Part shown: one piece after another, positions 1 through 8,226 of the stretch | Numbering within the stretch: the first letter of the stretch is position 1 | How the letters are laid out: each line of letters begins with the position of its first letter | NCBI RefSeq assembly: GCF_022538185.1 | Contig: NZ_JAKYXC010000003.1 | Location: 1-64,000, forward strand | DNA length: 64,000 bases | Direction: 5' to 3' | From: Microbacterium sp. CFH 31415 | GTDB lineage: Bacteria > Actinomycetota > Actinomycetes > Actinomycetales > Microbacteriaceae | Notes under the pieces: model-generated | Databases searched by the model: none | What the model was told of the DNA's origin: nothing | Seen by the model: only the letters and a program-made list of their open reading frames with translations | Program-made: the position numbers and the translations under genes

Positions 1-332
1 GTCACGATGTGCTCGCCCAGGCGGCACTTTGTGACAGGTGAGCTTCTGTCGACTCAGACCCTCTGCTCGCCTGTCACGATGTGCTGGGCCAGGCGGCACT
101 TTGTGACAGGTGAGCTTCTGTCGACTCAGACCCTCTGCTCGCCTGTCACGATGTGCTCGCCCAGGCGGCACTTTGTGACAGGTGAGCTTCTGTCGACTCA
201 GACCCTCTGCTCGCCTGTCACGATGTGCTGGGCCAGGCGGCACTTTGTGACAGGTGAGCTTCTGTCGACTCGGACCCTCTGCTCGCCTGTCACGATGTGC
301 TCGCCCAGCAGACACTTCGTGACAGTTGAGCG
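1..332. repeat. 72-bp tandem repeat array made of inverted 19-mers
   Basis: Four full 72-bp units begin at 1, 73, 145 and 217. A fifth decays from 289 to about 332, and the array runs off the left edge. Each unit contains CACTTTGTGACAGGTGAGC (25-43 in unit 1) and its near reverse complement GCTCGCCTGTCACGATGTG (65-83). They are separated by alternating spacers of 21 and 13 bases, so every arm can pair with either neighbour. Units 1, 3 and 5 read TCGCCC and units 2 and 4 read TGGGCC after GTGC, giving a 144-bp higher-order period. The frame open across it is a by-product of the 72-bp (multiple of 3) period. No gene lies in 1-396. Confidence 0.95.
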
Positions 333-396
333 GTCGTCGGTGCAGATCAGCTCGGGGACCGAAGCTGGGGCCGGAATGCAGAGCGGATGCCGCGGC

Positions 397-1017
397 TCAG
401 CGCGTGCGCATGCCGTCGAGCGCGACCGCCACGACGTCGTGCGCCAGGCGCTCGCCGTCGACCGGGCCGCCGGGGCGGTACCACTCCACGAGGGAGTTGA
501 CCATGCCGAAGATGAGGCGGGTCGCGACCGGGCCGTCGATGTCGTCGCGCACCTGGCCGGCGGCCTGCGCCGCTTCGACGAGCGCGGTCACGCGGTGGTC
601 GAACGCCCGCCGACGCTCCAGGGCCGCGCGCTCGACGTCGCTGTTGCCGCGCACCCGCAGCAGCAGGGTCACGTAGGGGAGCCGGTCGACGAGCACCCGC
701 ACGGCCCCGCGCAGGACCGCGTCGAGGCGCTCGGCGGCAGATCCGTGCTGGGCGCCGGGCTCATCGAGCACGCCCTCGAGCGCGCTCAGCGCCTCGTCGA
801 GGGCGAGCGACAGCAGCTGCTCCTTCGAATCGAAGTGGTGGTACAGCGCCGACTTCGTCAGGCCCAGTCGCGTCGCGAGATCGGCGACCGAGGTCGCGTC
901 GTACCCCTGCTCGTTGAAGAGGGAGACAGCGATCTCGAGCACCTGTGCACGGTCGTAGCCGGGACGACCGCGGCGCGGGGGTGCGCTGTTCGCTGAGTCG
1001 ACGTCGAGGGCGGGCAC
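397..1017 (-). CDS. TetR-family repressor, probable PaaR
   Basis: 206 aa. The N-terminal TetR helix-turn-helix is at about residues 20-65 (signature around TSVADLATRLGLTKSALYHH), followed by an all-helical ligand-binding domain. The start is a GTG at 1017; a -10-like GACACT lies six bases upstream of it, so the mRNA may be leaderless. It is divergent from the phenylacetate genes, and an imperfect dyad resembling PaaR-type sites lies between them (1046-1066). Known TetR-type PaaR repressors in actinobacteria and Thermus respond to phenylacetyl-CoA. That role is inferred here from position and from the shared site before paaA. It could instead respond to another acyl-CoA. Confidence 0.85.
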   Translation of the reverse strand: MPALDVDSANSAPPRRGRPGYDRAQVLEIAVSLFNEQGYDATSVADLATRLGLTKSALYHHFDSKEQLLSLALDEALSALEGVLDEPGAQHGSAAERLDAVLRGAVRVLVDRLPYVTLLLRVRGNSDVERAALERRRAFDHRVTALVEAAQAAGQVRDDIDGPVATRLIFGMVNSLVEWYRPGGPVDGERLAHDVVAVALDGMRTR

Positions 1018-1023
1018 GGCTCC

Positions 1024-1029
1024 AGTGTC
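1024..1029 (-). promoter_or_regulatory. -10-like box of the tetR gene
   Basis: GACACT on the minus strand, exactly six bases before the GTG start at 1017. This is the spacing used by leaderless genes elsewhere in the window. The operator candidate at 1046-1066 would overlap the -35 zone. Confidence 0.4.
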
Positions 1030-1045
1030 GCATGCGGGATTGGAA

Positions 1046-1066
1046 TACTGAACGATCGGTTAGGTA
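1046..1066. promoter_or_regulatory. Putative TetR/PaaR operator, site 1
   Basis: Imperfect dyad centred on CGATCG, beginning TACTGAACGA. The same ten bases start the site at 5549 before paaA. It lies between the divergent tetR gene and the first phenylacetate block. Binding by the neighbouring TetR protein is inferred. Confidence 0.55.
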
Positions 1067-1105
1067 TCATCTGTACCGGTGCCGCGCCGATGCGGCCGCG
1101 GAGGG

Positions 1106-1207
1106 ATGACGATGTCCGACGCCTACCTGGTCGGTGGAGTCCGCACGCCCGTGTGCGTCGGCGTGGGGCAGGGCACCGCGATGATCGTGGAGCGGGTGGA
1201 TGCCTGA
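1106..1207 (+). pseudogene. Collapsed acetyl-CoA acyltransferase (thiolase) remnant, paaJ-like
   Basis: A 33-codon frame in which the first 16 codons read like a thiolase N-terminus (DAYLVGGVRTPV) and the last 17 like a thiolase C-terminus (CVGVGQGTAMIVERV). Intact PaaJ/FadA thiolases are about 400 aa and end in MC(I/V)GVGQG...ERV, so roughly 370 internal codons are missing without breaking the frame. The active-site Cys near residue 90 and the His/Cys catalytic residues are gone, so no activity is possible. A ribosome-binding-like GGAGGG precedes the ATG at 1106. The stop overlaps the next start (1200), so the remnant may survive as a coupling leader. An assembly collapse is an alternative explanation. 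Confidence 0.8.
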
Positions 1208-1937
1208 GCCGCTGCGCATCGAGAGCGCCGACGATCGCGTCGTCGCGACGCTGACGCGCCCCGAGGCGCGCAACGCGATCCACCAGGCGATGATCGACGC
1301 CCTGCACGATCTGTGCGCCGAGCTCGAGGCGACGCCGCGCACGCTCATCCTGATCGGCGCCGACGGGGTCTTCGCCTCGGGCGCCGACATCGCCCAGCTG
1401 CGCGAGCGCCGCGCCGCGGATGCCCGCCGGGGCATCAACACCCGCGCGTTCCAGCGCATCCGCGCGCTGCCGATGCCGGTGATCGCGGCGATCGACGGCT
1501 ACGCACTGGGCGGAGGCGCCGAACTGGCCTACGCGGCCGACCTGCGGATCGGCACGCCACGGCTGAAGATCGGCAACCCCGAAACCGGACTCGGCATCAT
1601 CGCCGCGGCGGGCGCGACCTGGCGGCTGCCGCAAATCGTGGGAGAGGCGCGCGCCGCCGAGCTGCTGCTCACCGGCCGCATCCTCGACGCCGGCGAGGCG
1701 CTCGCCTGGGGTGTGGTCTCCTCGCTGCACGAACCCGACGAACTGCTGGCCGCAGCCCACGCGATGGCCGACCGCATCGCCGCCAACGACCCCCTCGCCA
1801 CGCGCCACACCAAGACGGCGCTCACCGCTGCGCCGGGCGCCCATCCCGCGCTCGAGCTCGAGCTGCAGGCCGAGCTCTTCGAGAGCCCCGAGAAGGAGCG
1901 ACGCATGACCGAATTCCTCGAGAGGCGCACGCGATGA
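1200..1937 (+). CDS. paaF: Enoyl-CoA hydratase/isomerase, PaaF-like
   Basis: 245 aa, typical crotonase length. The oxyanion-hole segments are visible (ASGADIAQL near residue 60 and GYALGGGAELAYA near 100). The catalytic Glu region is NPETGLGIIAAAG near 125-135. In phenylacetate catabolism PaaF hydrates 2,3-didehydroadipyl-CoA in the beta-oxidation-like end of the pathway. The ATG at 1200 overlaps the end of the thiolase remnant. The 3' end overlaps the next gene as ATGA. The choice between paaF and a generic hydratase rests on context, since a second crotonase with a PaaG-like active site lies at 9434. Confidence 0.8.
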   Translation: MPEPLRIESADDRVVATLTRPEARNAIHQAMIDALHDLCAELEATPRTLILIGADGVFASGADIAQLRERRAADARRGINTRAFQRIRALPMPVIAAIDGYALGGGAELAYAADLRIGTPRLKIGNPETGLGIIAAAGATWRLPQIVGEARAAELLLTGRILDAGEALAWGVVSSLHEPDELLAAAHAMADRIAANDPLATRHTKTALTAAPGAHPALELELQAELFESPEKERRMTEFLERRTR

Positions 1938-2812
1938 CCGAGCACGATTCGCCCCGGAAGACGCCGGTCCCCGCGCGCGTCGGCGTGATCGGCGGCGGCC
2001 GGATGGGCGCGGGCATCGCGCACGCGTTCGCCCTCGCCGGGGCCGACGTGGTCATCGTCGAACGCGACGAGCACGCGGCGGGCGCGGCATCCGCCCGCGT
2101 TCTCGAGGCGGTACGGCGCAGCATCGACCGCGGCGCGACCTCGCGCCGATTCGAGGTCCTCGAGGCCGCGGTCGAGACGGCGACCGATGCTGCGGCCCTC
2201 ACCGGCTGCGGACTCGTGGTCGAAGCTGTTCCCGAAGACCGCGAACTCAAGGCTGCCGCACTCGGGCGGGCCGAGCGCGTGCTCGACGCGAGCGCCGTCC
2301 TCGCGACGAACACGTCGTCCATCTCGATCGACGACCTCGCAGCCGGCCTCGAGCGCCCGGGCCGGTTCGTCGGCCTGCACTTCTTCAATCCCGTGCCGGC
2401 GTCGCAGCTGGTCGAGGTCGTCGTCGGACCGGCGAGCGACGACGACGTGGTCGCTGCGGCGAAGGACTGGGTGGCGGCGATCGGCAAGACGCCCGTCGTG
2501 GTGCGTGATTCCCCCGGCTTCGCGTCCAGCAGGCTCGGCGTCGCGCTCGGACTCGAGGCCATCCGCATGGTCGAGGAGGGCGTCGCCTCCGCGGCCGACA
2601 TCGACGCGGCGATGGAGCTCGGGTACCGGCATCCCGTCGGTCCCCTGCGTACGACCGATCTGGTCGGCCTCGACGTGCGCCTCGGCATCGCCGAAGAGCT
2701 GCACGCGCGACTGGGCGATCGGTTCGCGCCCCCCGAACTGCTGAGGCGCATGGTGGCCGACGGACAGCTGGGCCGCAAGACCGGCCGCGGTTTCTACGAA
2801 TGGAGCGAGTGA
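1934..2812 (+). CDS. paaH: 3-hydroxyacyl-CoA dehydrogenase, PaaH-like
   Basis: 292 aa, single-domain HBD length. The N-terminal Rossmann motif is GVIGGGRMGAGIAHAFALAG (about residues 16-35), followed by the conserved FVGLHFFNPVP with the catalytic His (near 150). The C-terminal helical domain contains the GYRHPVGP segment. It oxidises 3-hydroxyadipyl-CoA to 3-oxoadipyl-CoA with NAD+ in phenylacetate breakdown. The next step needs a thiolase, which is the gene that has collapsed at 1106. The start at 1934 is set by the ATGA overlap with the hydratase. Confidence 0.85.
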   Translation: MTEHDSPRKTPVPARVGVIGGGRMGAGIAHAFALAGADVVIVERDEHAAGAASARVLEAVRRSIDRGATSRRFEVLEAAVETATDAAALTGCGLVVEAVPEDRELKAAALGRAERVLDASAVLATNTSSISIDDLAAGLERPGRFVGLHFFNPVPASQLVEVVVGPASDDDVVAAAKDWVAAIGKTPVVVRDSPGFASSRLGVALGLEAIRMVEEGVASAADIDAAMELGYRHPVGPLRTTDLVGLDVRLGIAEELHARLGDRFAPPELLRRMVADGQLGRKTGRGFYEWSE

Positions 2813-4920
2813 TGACCGAGATCCTTCCGAGCTATGTGCGAGGCGAGTGGTGGACGCCGGCGGATGCCTCGTCCGCCGTGACCGTCGCCGACGCGTCGAC
2901 CGGCGAGGCGATCGCACGGGTCAGCACCGAGGGCCTCGATCTTGCCGGCGTGCTCGACTACGCGCGCACCGTCGGGCAGCGGAGTCTGGGCGCGCTGACG
3001 TTCCATCAGCGTGCGCTGCTGCTGAAGCAGTTCGCCCTCGCGCTGACCGAGCGCAAGCAGGAGCTCTACGACCTCTCGAAGCGCGCGGGCGCTACCGCGC
3101 GCGACTCGGCCGGCGACATCGACGGCGGCATCGGAGTGCTCTTCGCCTACTCGTCGAAGGGGCGCCGCGAGCTGCCCAACGGGCAGGTCTACCTCGACGG
3201 CCCGGTCGAGCCGCTGTCGAAGGACGGTTCATTCCTCGGACGGCATGTGTACACGCGGCTGCCCGGTGTCGCAGTGCAGATCAACGCCTTCAACTTCCCG
3301 ATGTGGGGTGCGCTCGAGAAGCTCGCGCCCGCGTTCCTGGCGGGCGTGCCCAGCGTGGTCAAGCCTGCGACGCCCACCGCGTACGTCGCCGAGGCGTGGG
3401 TGCGCATCCTCGTCGACACGGGGCTTCTGCCGGAGGGCTCGCTGCAGCTCGTGAGCGGCGGCGTGCCCGGGCTGTTCGACCACCTGCGTCTCGGCGACCT
3501 CGTCGGATTCACCGGCAGTGCGTCGACGGCGGAGCGCCTGCGCTCGCACGAGAGCGTGCAGACCGGCGGGGTGCGGTTCACGAACGAGACCGACTCGATC
3601 AACGCGAGCGTCCTCGGACCGGACGCCGTCGCCGGCACCCCCGAGTTCGACGCGTACGTGAAGCAGCTGATGGTCGAGCTGACCACGAAGGCCGGGCAGA
3701 AGTGCACGGCCATCCGACGGGCGATCGTGCCGGAGGGCGCGGTCGACGACCTCGTCGAGGCCGTTCGCGCGAAGGTGGCCGAGCGGGTCGTGCTCGGCGA
3801 TCCGCACGCCCCCGATGTGACGATGGGTCCGCTGGTGTCGGTGGCGCAGCGCGATGAGGTGCTGCGCGCCGTGAGCGCGCTCGAAGCCGCAGGGGGCCGG
3901 CTGCTGCTCGGGTCGACCGGCGCGCCGCAGGTCGTGCGCGCCGACGGGTCGGTCGGCCCCGCACCGGACGGTGCATTCGTCGAGCCCCTGCTGATCGGGT
4001 TCGCGGATGCCTCGGCCGACGCCGTGCACGAGGTCGAGGCGTTCGGTCCGGTCGCCAGCGTGCTGACCTACCGCACCGTCGACGAGGCCGCCGACCTTGT
4101 CGCCCGCGGCGGGGGATCTCTGGTCACGAGCGTGGCGACGAACGACCCGGCGGTCGCGACGACGCTGCTGACGCGCGTCGCGGCGTTCAACGGGCGTCTC
4201 CTCTTCCTCGATCGCGCCGACGCGCGCACGTCGACGGGTCACGGCGCACCCGTGCCGCACCTCGTGCACGGCGGTCCGGGCCGTGCCGGCGGCGGCGAGG
4301 AGCTCGGCGGCATCCGCGCGGTGCTGCACCACATGCAGCGCACCGCCGTGCAGGGCTCGCCCGAGATGCTGACAGCGCTGACCGGCGTGTGGCATCAGGG
4401 CGCAGCATCCCGAACCGACCGTCATCCGTTCCGCAAGTCGCTCGCCGAACTCGCGATCGGCGACCAGCTCGTCTCGGCCACGCGCGTCGTGACGCTCGAT
4501 GACATCGAGACATTCGCGAACTTCACCGGCGACCTGTTCTACGCCCACATGGACGAGGAGGCAGCGGCCGCCAACCCGTTCTTCCCCGGACGCGTCGCCC
4601 ACGGCTACCTCCTCGTCTCATGGGCCGCGGGCCTGTTCGTCGATCCTGAGCCCGGTCCGGTGCTGGCGAACTACGGGCTGGAGAACCTCCGCTTCATGAC
4701 GCCGGTGTCGCCGGGCGACGAGATCCGCGTCGTGCTCACGGCGAAGCAGATCACCCCGCGCGAGACCGACGACTACGGCGAGGTGCGGTGGGACGCCGTC
4801 ATCCACAACCAGTCCGATGAGATCGTCGCGACCTACGACGTGCTGACCCTGGTGGCGAAGGAAGCGGAAGCCGCTGCCGACTCCTCAGGTCCGTCCGCGC
4901 CCGCCGAGGTCGGGGCATGA
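2812..4920 (+). CDS. paaZ: PaaZ: oxepin-CoA hydrolase / 3-oxo-5,6-dehydrosuberyl-CoA semialdehyde dehydrogenase
   Basis: 702 aa, the usual size of fused PaaZ. Residues about 1-530 form an aldehyde dehydrogenase with the active-site Cys in GQKCTAIRRA and the Glu in FTNETDSINA. Residues about 545-690 form a MaoC-like (R)-hydratase domain with FTGDLFYAHMD and GRVAHGYL. In the known pathway the MaoC domain opens the oxepin-CoA ring and the ALDH domain oxidises the reactive semialdehyde. An ATG at 2800 is possible, but the TGATG junction at 2812 is the natural start. It is followed by 91 bases without a gene. Confidence 0.92.
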   Translation: MTEILPSYVRGEWWTPADASSAVTVADASTGEAIARVSTEGLDLAGVLDYARTVGQRSLGALTFHQRALLLKQFALALTERKQELYDLSKRAGATARDSAGDIDGGIGVLFAYSSKGRRELPNGQVYLDGPVEPLSKDGSFLGRHVYTRLPGVAVQINAFNFPMWGALEKLAPAFLAGVPSVVKPATPTAYVAEAWVRILVDTGLLPEGSLQLVSGGVPGLFDHLRLGDLVGFTGSASTAERLRSHESVQTGGVRFTNETDSINASVLGPDAVAGTPEFDAYVKQLMVELTTKAGQKCTAIRRAIVPEGAVDDLVEAVRAKVAERVVLGDPHAPDVTMGPLVSVAQRDEVLRAVSALEAAGGRLLLGSTGAPQVVRADGSVGPAPDGAFVEPLLIGFADASADAVHEVEAFGPVASVLTYRTVDEAADLVARGGGSLVTSVATNDPAVATTLLTRVAAFNGRLLFLDRADARTSTGHGAPVPHLVHGGPGRAGGGEELGGIRAVLHHMQRTAVQGSPEMLTALTGVWHQGAASRTDRHPFRKSLAELAIGDQLVSATRVVTLDDIETFANFTGDLFYAHMDEEAAAANPFFPGRVAHGYLLVSWAAGLFVDPEPGPVLANYGLENLRFMTPVSPGDEIRVVLTAKQITPRETDDYGEVRWDAVIHNQSDEIVATYDVLTLVAKEAEAAADSSGPSAPAEVGA

Positions 4921-5011
4921 CGCCCTCCGTCGCCGCGCGCGGTCGGAATCGGCATCCGCTGGCTCGGGGTTCTGCCGCGGATGCAGGTTTCGACCGCGTG
5001 GAGGGGACGCC

Positions 5012-5536
5012 GTGACCGAGCCCGCCGAGCCCGCCGAGCCCGCCGGGCACGCCGAGCCCGCCGGGCACGCCGAGCCCACCGAGCCCGCCGAGCCCGCCGG
5101 GCACGCCGAGCCCACCGAGCCCGCCGAGCACTTCGCCGGCCAGCGCCGCATGCTGCAGCGCGACCGCGCGTCGGCGGCGCTCGGCATGGTCGTCGAACGC
5201 GACGAGCCGGGGGAGGCCGTGGTGTCGATGCGCGTGCGCGACGACATGACGAACGGCTTCGCGATCACCCACGGCGGCATGGTGTTCGCGCTGGCCGACA
5301 CCGCCTTCGCCATGGCGTGCAACGAGGACGACGGGGTGACGGTCGCCGCCGGCGCCGACATCGCCTTCCTCAAGGCGACGCGCGCGGGACAGACGCTGAC
5401 CGCGCACGCGCGCCGGCGCGCGGCATGGGGTCGCAGCGGCCTGTACGACGTGACGGTCACCGACGAGTCCGGTGACGTGGTCGCCGAGTTCCGAGGGCGC
5501 TCGTTCACCACCCGCCGCGAGCACCTTGCGGACTGA
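5012..5536 (+). CDS. paaI: PaaI hotdog thioesterase with repetitive N-terminal tail
   Basis: 174 aa; ordinary PaaI proteins are about 130-150 aa. The hotdog fold starts near residue 41 ([16 protein letters not shown]) and carries [19 protein letters not shown] with the HGG motif and catalytic Asp, as in PaaI. It hydrolyses hydroxyphenylacetyl-CoA-type dead-end thioesters and recycles CoA. Residues 2-39 are a repeat of A-E-P and A-G-H blocks. GGAGGGG at 5000-5006 sits five bases before the GTG at 5012, so the tail is probably translated. An internal start at 5150 would give a tail-less protein. Confidence 0.88.
   Translation: MTEPAEPAEPAGHAEPAGHAEPTEPAEPAGHAEPTEPAEHFAGQRRMLQRDRASAALGMVVERDEPGEAVVSMRVRDDMTNGFAITHGGMVFALADTAFAMACNEDDGVTVAAGADIAFLKATRAGQTLTAHARRRAAWGRSGLYDVTVTDESGDVVAEFRGRSFTTRREHLAD
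5015..5131 (+). repeat. In-frame 9-bp microsatellite in paaI
   Basis: Repeats of GCCGAGCCC with variants GCCGGGCAC and ACCGAGCCC. They encode about 38 residues of only A, E, P, T, G and H. The 9-bp period keeps the frame, so copy-number change would lengthen or shorten the protein without killing it. Confidence 0.9.
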
Positions 5537-5547
5537 CCGTAGTAGAC

Positions 5548-5569
5548 TTACTGAACGAATGGTCTGTAA
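5548..5569. promoter_or_regulatory. Putative TetR/PaaR operator, site 2
   Basis: Imperfect dyad with outer TTAC...GTAA arms, containing TACTGAACGA at 5549-5558, identical to the first half of the site at 1046. It lies 12 bases before the paaA start region, where it would block the promoter of paaABCDE. Confidence 0.6.
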
Positions 5570-5580
5570 TTGAGGAGTCG

Positions 5581-6573
5581 ATGATGACGACCGCACCCGA
5601 ACCGACCGTGGTCGAGGCCGACGCGCCGGACGAGGCCGCCGAGCAGGCCGCGTTCGACGCGCTCATCGCGGCCGAGCAGCGCATCGAGCCGCGCGACTGG
5701 ATGCCGGATGGGTACCGCAAGACGCTCATCCGGCAGATCTCGCAGCACGCCCACTCCGAGATCATCGGCATGCAGCCGGAGGGCAACTGGATCACCCGGG
5801 CACCGAGCCTGAAGCGCAAGGCGATCCTGATGGCGAAGGTGCAGGACGAGGCGGGCCACGGGCTCTACCTGTACTCGGCCGCCCAGACCCTCGGGATCAC
5901 CCGCGACGAGATGACCGAGCAGCTCATCGCCGGGAAGGCGAAGTACTCGTCGATCTTCAACTACCCCACGCCGACGTGGGCAGACATGGGCGCGATCGGC
6001 TGGCTCGTCGACGGCGCTGCGATCTGCAACCAGGTGCCGCTGTGCCGCGCCTCCTACGGGCCCTACGGCCGGGCGATGGTGCGCATCTGCAAGGAGGAGT
6101 CGTTCCACCAGCGGCAGGGGTTCGAGATCCTGCTCGCGCTCATGCAGGGCACCGCGGCGCAGCGGGAGATGGCGCAGGATGCCGTGAACCGCTGGTACTG
6201 GCCGAGCCTCATGATGTTCGGCCCGCCCGACGACGAGTCGCCCAACTCCGCGCAGTCGATGGCGTGGAAGATCAAGCGCTTCTCGAACGACGAGCTCCGA
6301 CAGCGATTCGTCGGGATGCTGGTGCCCCAGGCAGCGGTGCTGGGCGTTACGCTGCCCGATCCCGAACTGCGCTGGGATGAGGACTCCCAGCGCTGGCACA
6401 TGAGCGACATCGACTGGACCGAGTTCCACGAGGTGCTGCGCGGGCGCGGGCCGATGAACGCGGAGCGTCTGCGCAGCCGCCGGAACGCGCACGAGGACGG
6501 CGCATGGGTGCGCGAGGCCGCGGCGCAATACGCCCGCACGCAGGCCGCCCGCGCGGAAGGGAAGGTGGCGTGA
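5581..6573 (+). CDS. paaA: PaaA, catalytic oxygenase subunit of phenylacetyl-CoA epoxidase
   Basis: 330 aa. The signature [20 protein letters not shown] and the diiron ligand motifs ([13 protein letters not shown] and [11 protein letters not shown], both E-x-x-H) are present. With PaaB, C, D and E it epoxidises the ring of phenylacetyl-CoA using O2 and NADPH. GAGG at 5572-5575 serves either ATG 5581 or ATG 5584; the second has better spacing. It opens a tight operon with paaB (overlap at 6573) and is preceded by an operator-like dyad. Confidence 0.95.
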   Translation: MMTTAPEPTVVEADAPDEAAEQAAFDALIAAEQRIEPRDWMPDGYRKTLIRQISQHAHSEIIGMQPEGNWITRAPSLKRKAILMAKVQDEAGHGLYLYSAAQTLGITRDEMTEQLIAGKAKYSSIFNYPTPTWADMGAIGWLVDGAAICNQVPLCRASYGPYGRAMVRICKEESFHQRQGFEILLALMQGTAAQREMAQDAVNRWYWPSLMMFGPPDDESPNSAQSMAWKIKRFSNDELRQRFVGMLVPQAAVLGVTLPDPELRWDEDSQRWHMSDIDWTEFHEVLRGRGPMNAERLRSRRNAHEDGAWVREAAAQYARTQAARAEGKVA

Positions 6574-6878
6574 TGGCTGCTCCGGGATACTCCGACCGCG
6601 AGACCTGGCCGCTGTGGGAGGTCTTCGTGCGCGCGAGCCGCGGGCTGAGCCACGTGCACGCCGGCTCGCTGCACGCGCCCGACGCCGAGCTCGCCCTGCG
6701 CAACGCGCGCGACCTGTACACGCGCCGCGGCGAGGGCACGTCGGTCTGGGTCGTGCCCGCCGACGCGATCACGACGAGCGACCCGGACTCGAAAGGCGCG
6801 TTCTTCGAGAGCCCGGCAGGCAAGAACTACCGGCACGCGGTGTACTACACGGCGTCGGAGGGGGTGCCGCACCTGTGA
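6573..6878 (+). CDS. paaB: PaaB, phenylacetyl-CoA epoxidase structural subunit
   Basis: 101 aa. The PaaB fold begins with TWPLWEVFVRASRGLSHVHA, and the small ferredoxin-like domain is complete. PaaB bridges PaaAC heterodimers in the monooxygenase. The start at 6573 uses the TGATG junction with paaA; longer in-frame starts from 6504 would lie inside paaA and are unlikely. The C-terminal tail, GVPHL, ends in the overlap with paaC. Confidence 0.93.
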   Translation: MAAPGYSDRETWPLWEVFVRASRGLSHVHAGSLHAPDAELALRNARDLYTRRGEGTSVWVVPADAITTSDPDSKGAFFESPAGKNYRHAVYYTASEGVPHL

Positions 6879-7711
6879 GCACGGAGACGATCCACGACGA
6901 CCCGCACGGCGAGGTCAGCGTCGACCGCATCGAGCTCTCCGCCGAGCTCGCGGGCGAGGGCGGCCGTGCGGCGACCGCCGACATCGCCGAGTACGCGCTG
7001 CGCCTCGGCGACGACGCGCTGATCCTGTCGCAGCAGCTCGGCGCCTGGATCGCGCGCGCACCCGAGCTCGAGGAGGACGTCGCGCTGGGCAACATCGCGC
7101 TCGACCTGCTCGGGCATGCGCGCTCGTTCCTTCGCTACGCCGGCTCCTTCGACGGCCGCACCGAAGACGACCTCGCGTTCTGGCGCGACGAGCCCGAGTT
7201 CCGCTGTGCCTGGCTCTTCGAGCAGCCGAACGGCGACTTCGCACAGACGATCGCGCGGCAGTTCGCGGCATCCACCTACCAGTTCGAGCTCTACCGCGCG
7301 CTCGCCGGATCCAGCGATGCCACCTTCGCGGCGATCGCGGCCAAGGCCGTGAAAGAGGTCGAGTACCACCGCGACCACGCCGTGCAGTGGACCCTGCGCC
7401 TGGCAGGCGGCACCGAGGAGTCGCGCGCGCGCATGATCCGCGCCGTGGGCGACGTGTGGCCGTACGTCGACGAGCTCTTCCGCGACGACCCGCTGATCGA
7501 GCGGCTCGGGGCGGCTGCCGTGCGTCCTGCGGGCCTGCGCCCTGCCTTCGACGCCGTCGTCGGCGCGGTGTTCGCCGAGGCGGAGCTCGACGTGCCGCAG
7601 GGGTTCGTGAGCGCGGGCGGCGGCCGCGACGGCCGGCACTTCACGACGCTCGCCTACATCCTGGCCGAGATGCAAGTGCTCGCGCGGCAGCATCCGGGGG
7701 CGACATGGTGA
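6875..7711 (+). CDS. paaC: PaaC, structural partner of PaaA
   Basis: 278 aa, ferritin-like helical protein. LGDDALILSQQLGAWIARAPELEED and DLLGHARSFLRYAG are typical of PaaC, which resembles PaaA but lacks a working diiron centre. The GTG at 6875 overlaps the paaB stop (GTGA). Its 3' end overlaps paaD by 7 bases. It forms the heterodimer that shapes the PaaA active-site channel. Confidence 0.93.
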   Translation: MSTETIHDDPHGEVSVDRIELSAELAGEGGRAATADIAEYALRLGDDALILSQQLGAWIARAPELEEDVALGNIALDLLGHARSFLRYAGSFDGRTEDDLAFWRDEPEFRCAWLFEQPNGDFAQTIARQFAASTYQFELYRALAGSSDATFAAIAAKAVKEVEYHRDHAVQWTLRLAGGTEESRARMIRAVGDVWPYVDELFRDDPLIERLGAAAVRPAGLRPAFDAVVGAVFAEAELDVPQGFVSAGGGRDGRHFTTLAYILAEMQVLARQHPGATW

Positions 7712-8226
7712 CGCTCAGCGACCTGCAGTCCCGCGATGCCGTGGCCGCGGAATCCGCGCGCGCCTGGCGCATCGCCGCGGCCGTGCCCGATCCGGAGGTG
7801 CCGGTGCTCACCGTCGAGGACCTCGGGGTGCTGCGCGACGTGTCGGTCGACGGCGACCGGGTGACGGTGACCATCACGCCGACGTACTCGGGGTGCCCGG
7901 CCGTCGACGCCATCCGCGACGACATCGTGCTCGCGCTCACCGAGGCCGGGTTCACCGACGTCGACGTGCGGCTGACCCTCACTCCCGCGTGGACCACCGA
8001 CTGGATGAGCGACGAGGGCCGCGACAAGCTGCGGTCCTATGGCATCGCGCCGCCCACGGGGAAGGCGTCGGTCGGCGGACCGATCCGGCTGCAGCTCGCG
8101 GTGAAGTGCCCGCGCTGCGGCTCGCTCGACACGCGCGAGCTTGCGCGCTTCGGGTCGACCTCGTGCAAGGCGCTCTACGAGTGCCGGGAGTGCCTCGAGC
8201 CCTTCGACCACTTCAAGGTGCACTGA
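7705..8226 (+). CDS. paaD: PaaD, DUF59/MIP18-type assembly protein
   Basis: 173 aa. The N-terminal DUF59 domain (residues about 15-95) contains PDPEVPVLTVEDLGV and TYSGCPAV. The C-terminal Cys-rich segment CPRCGS...SCKALYECRECLEPF would bind zinc or help Fe-S handling. PaaD is needed for a functional PaaABCE complex, probably for cofactor maturation. ATG 7705 and GTG 7708 are both possible starts. Confidence 0.92.
   Translation: MVTLSDLQSRDAVAAESARAWRIAAAVPDPEVPVLTVEDLGVLRDVSVDGDRVTVTITPTYSGCPAVDAIRDDIVLALTEAGFTDVDVRLTLTPAWTTDWMSDEGRDKLRSYGIAPPTGKASVGGPIRLQLAVKCPRCGSLDTRELARFGSTSCKALYECRECLEPFDHFKVH

Noticed and set aside
1..332. CRISPR-like look of regularly spaced 19-mers
   Set aside because: Spacers are constant and not unique, arms alternate in orientation, and there is no leader or cas gene.
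7..996. 329-codon open frame running from the repeat array into the tetR region
   Set aside because: It is open because 72 is a multiple of three and because it is antisense to the real TetR gene; no family motif.
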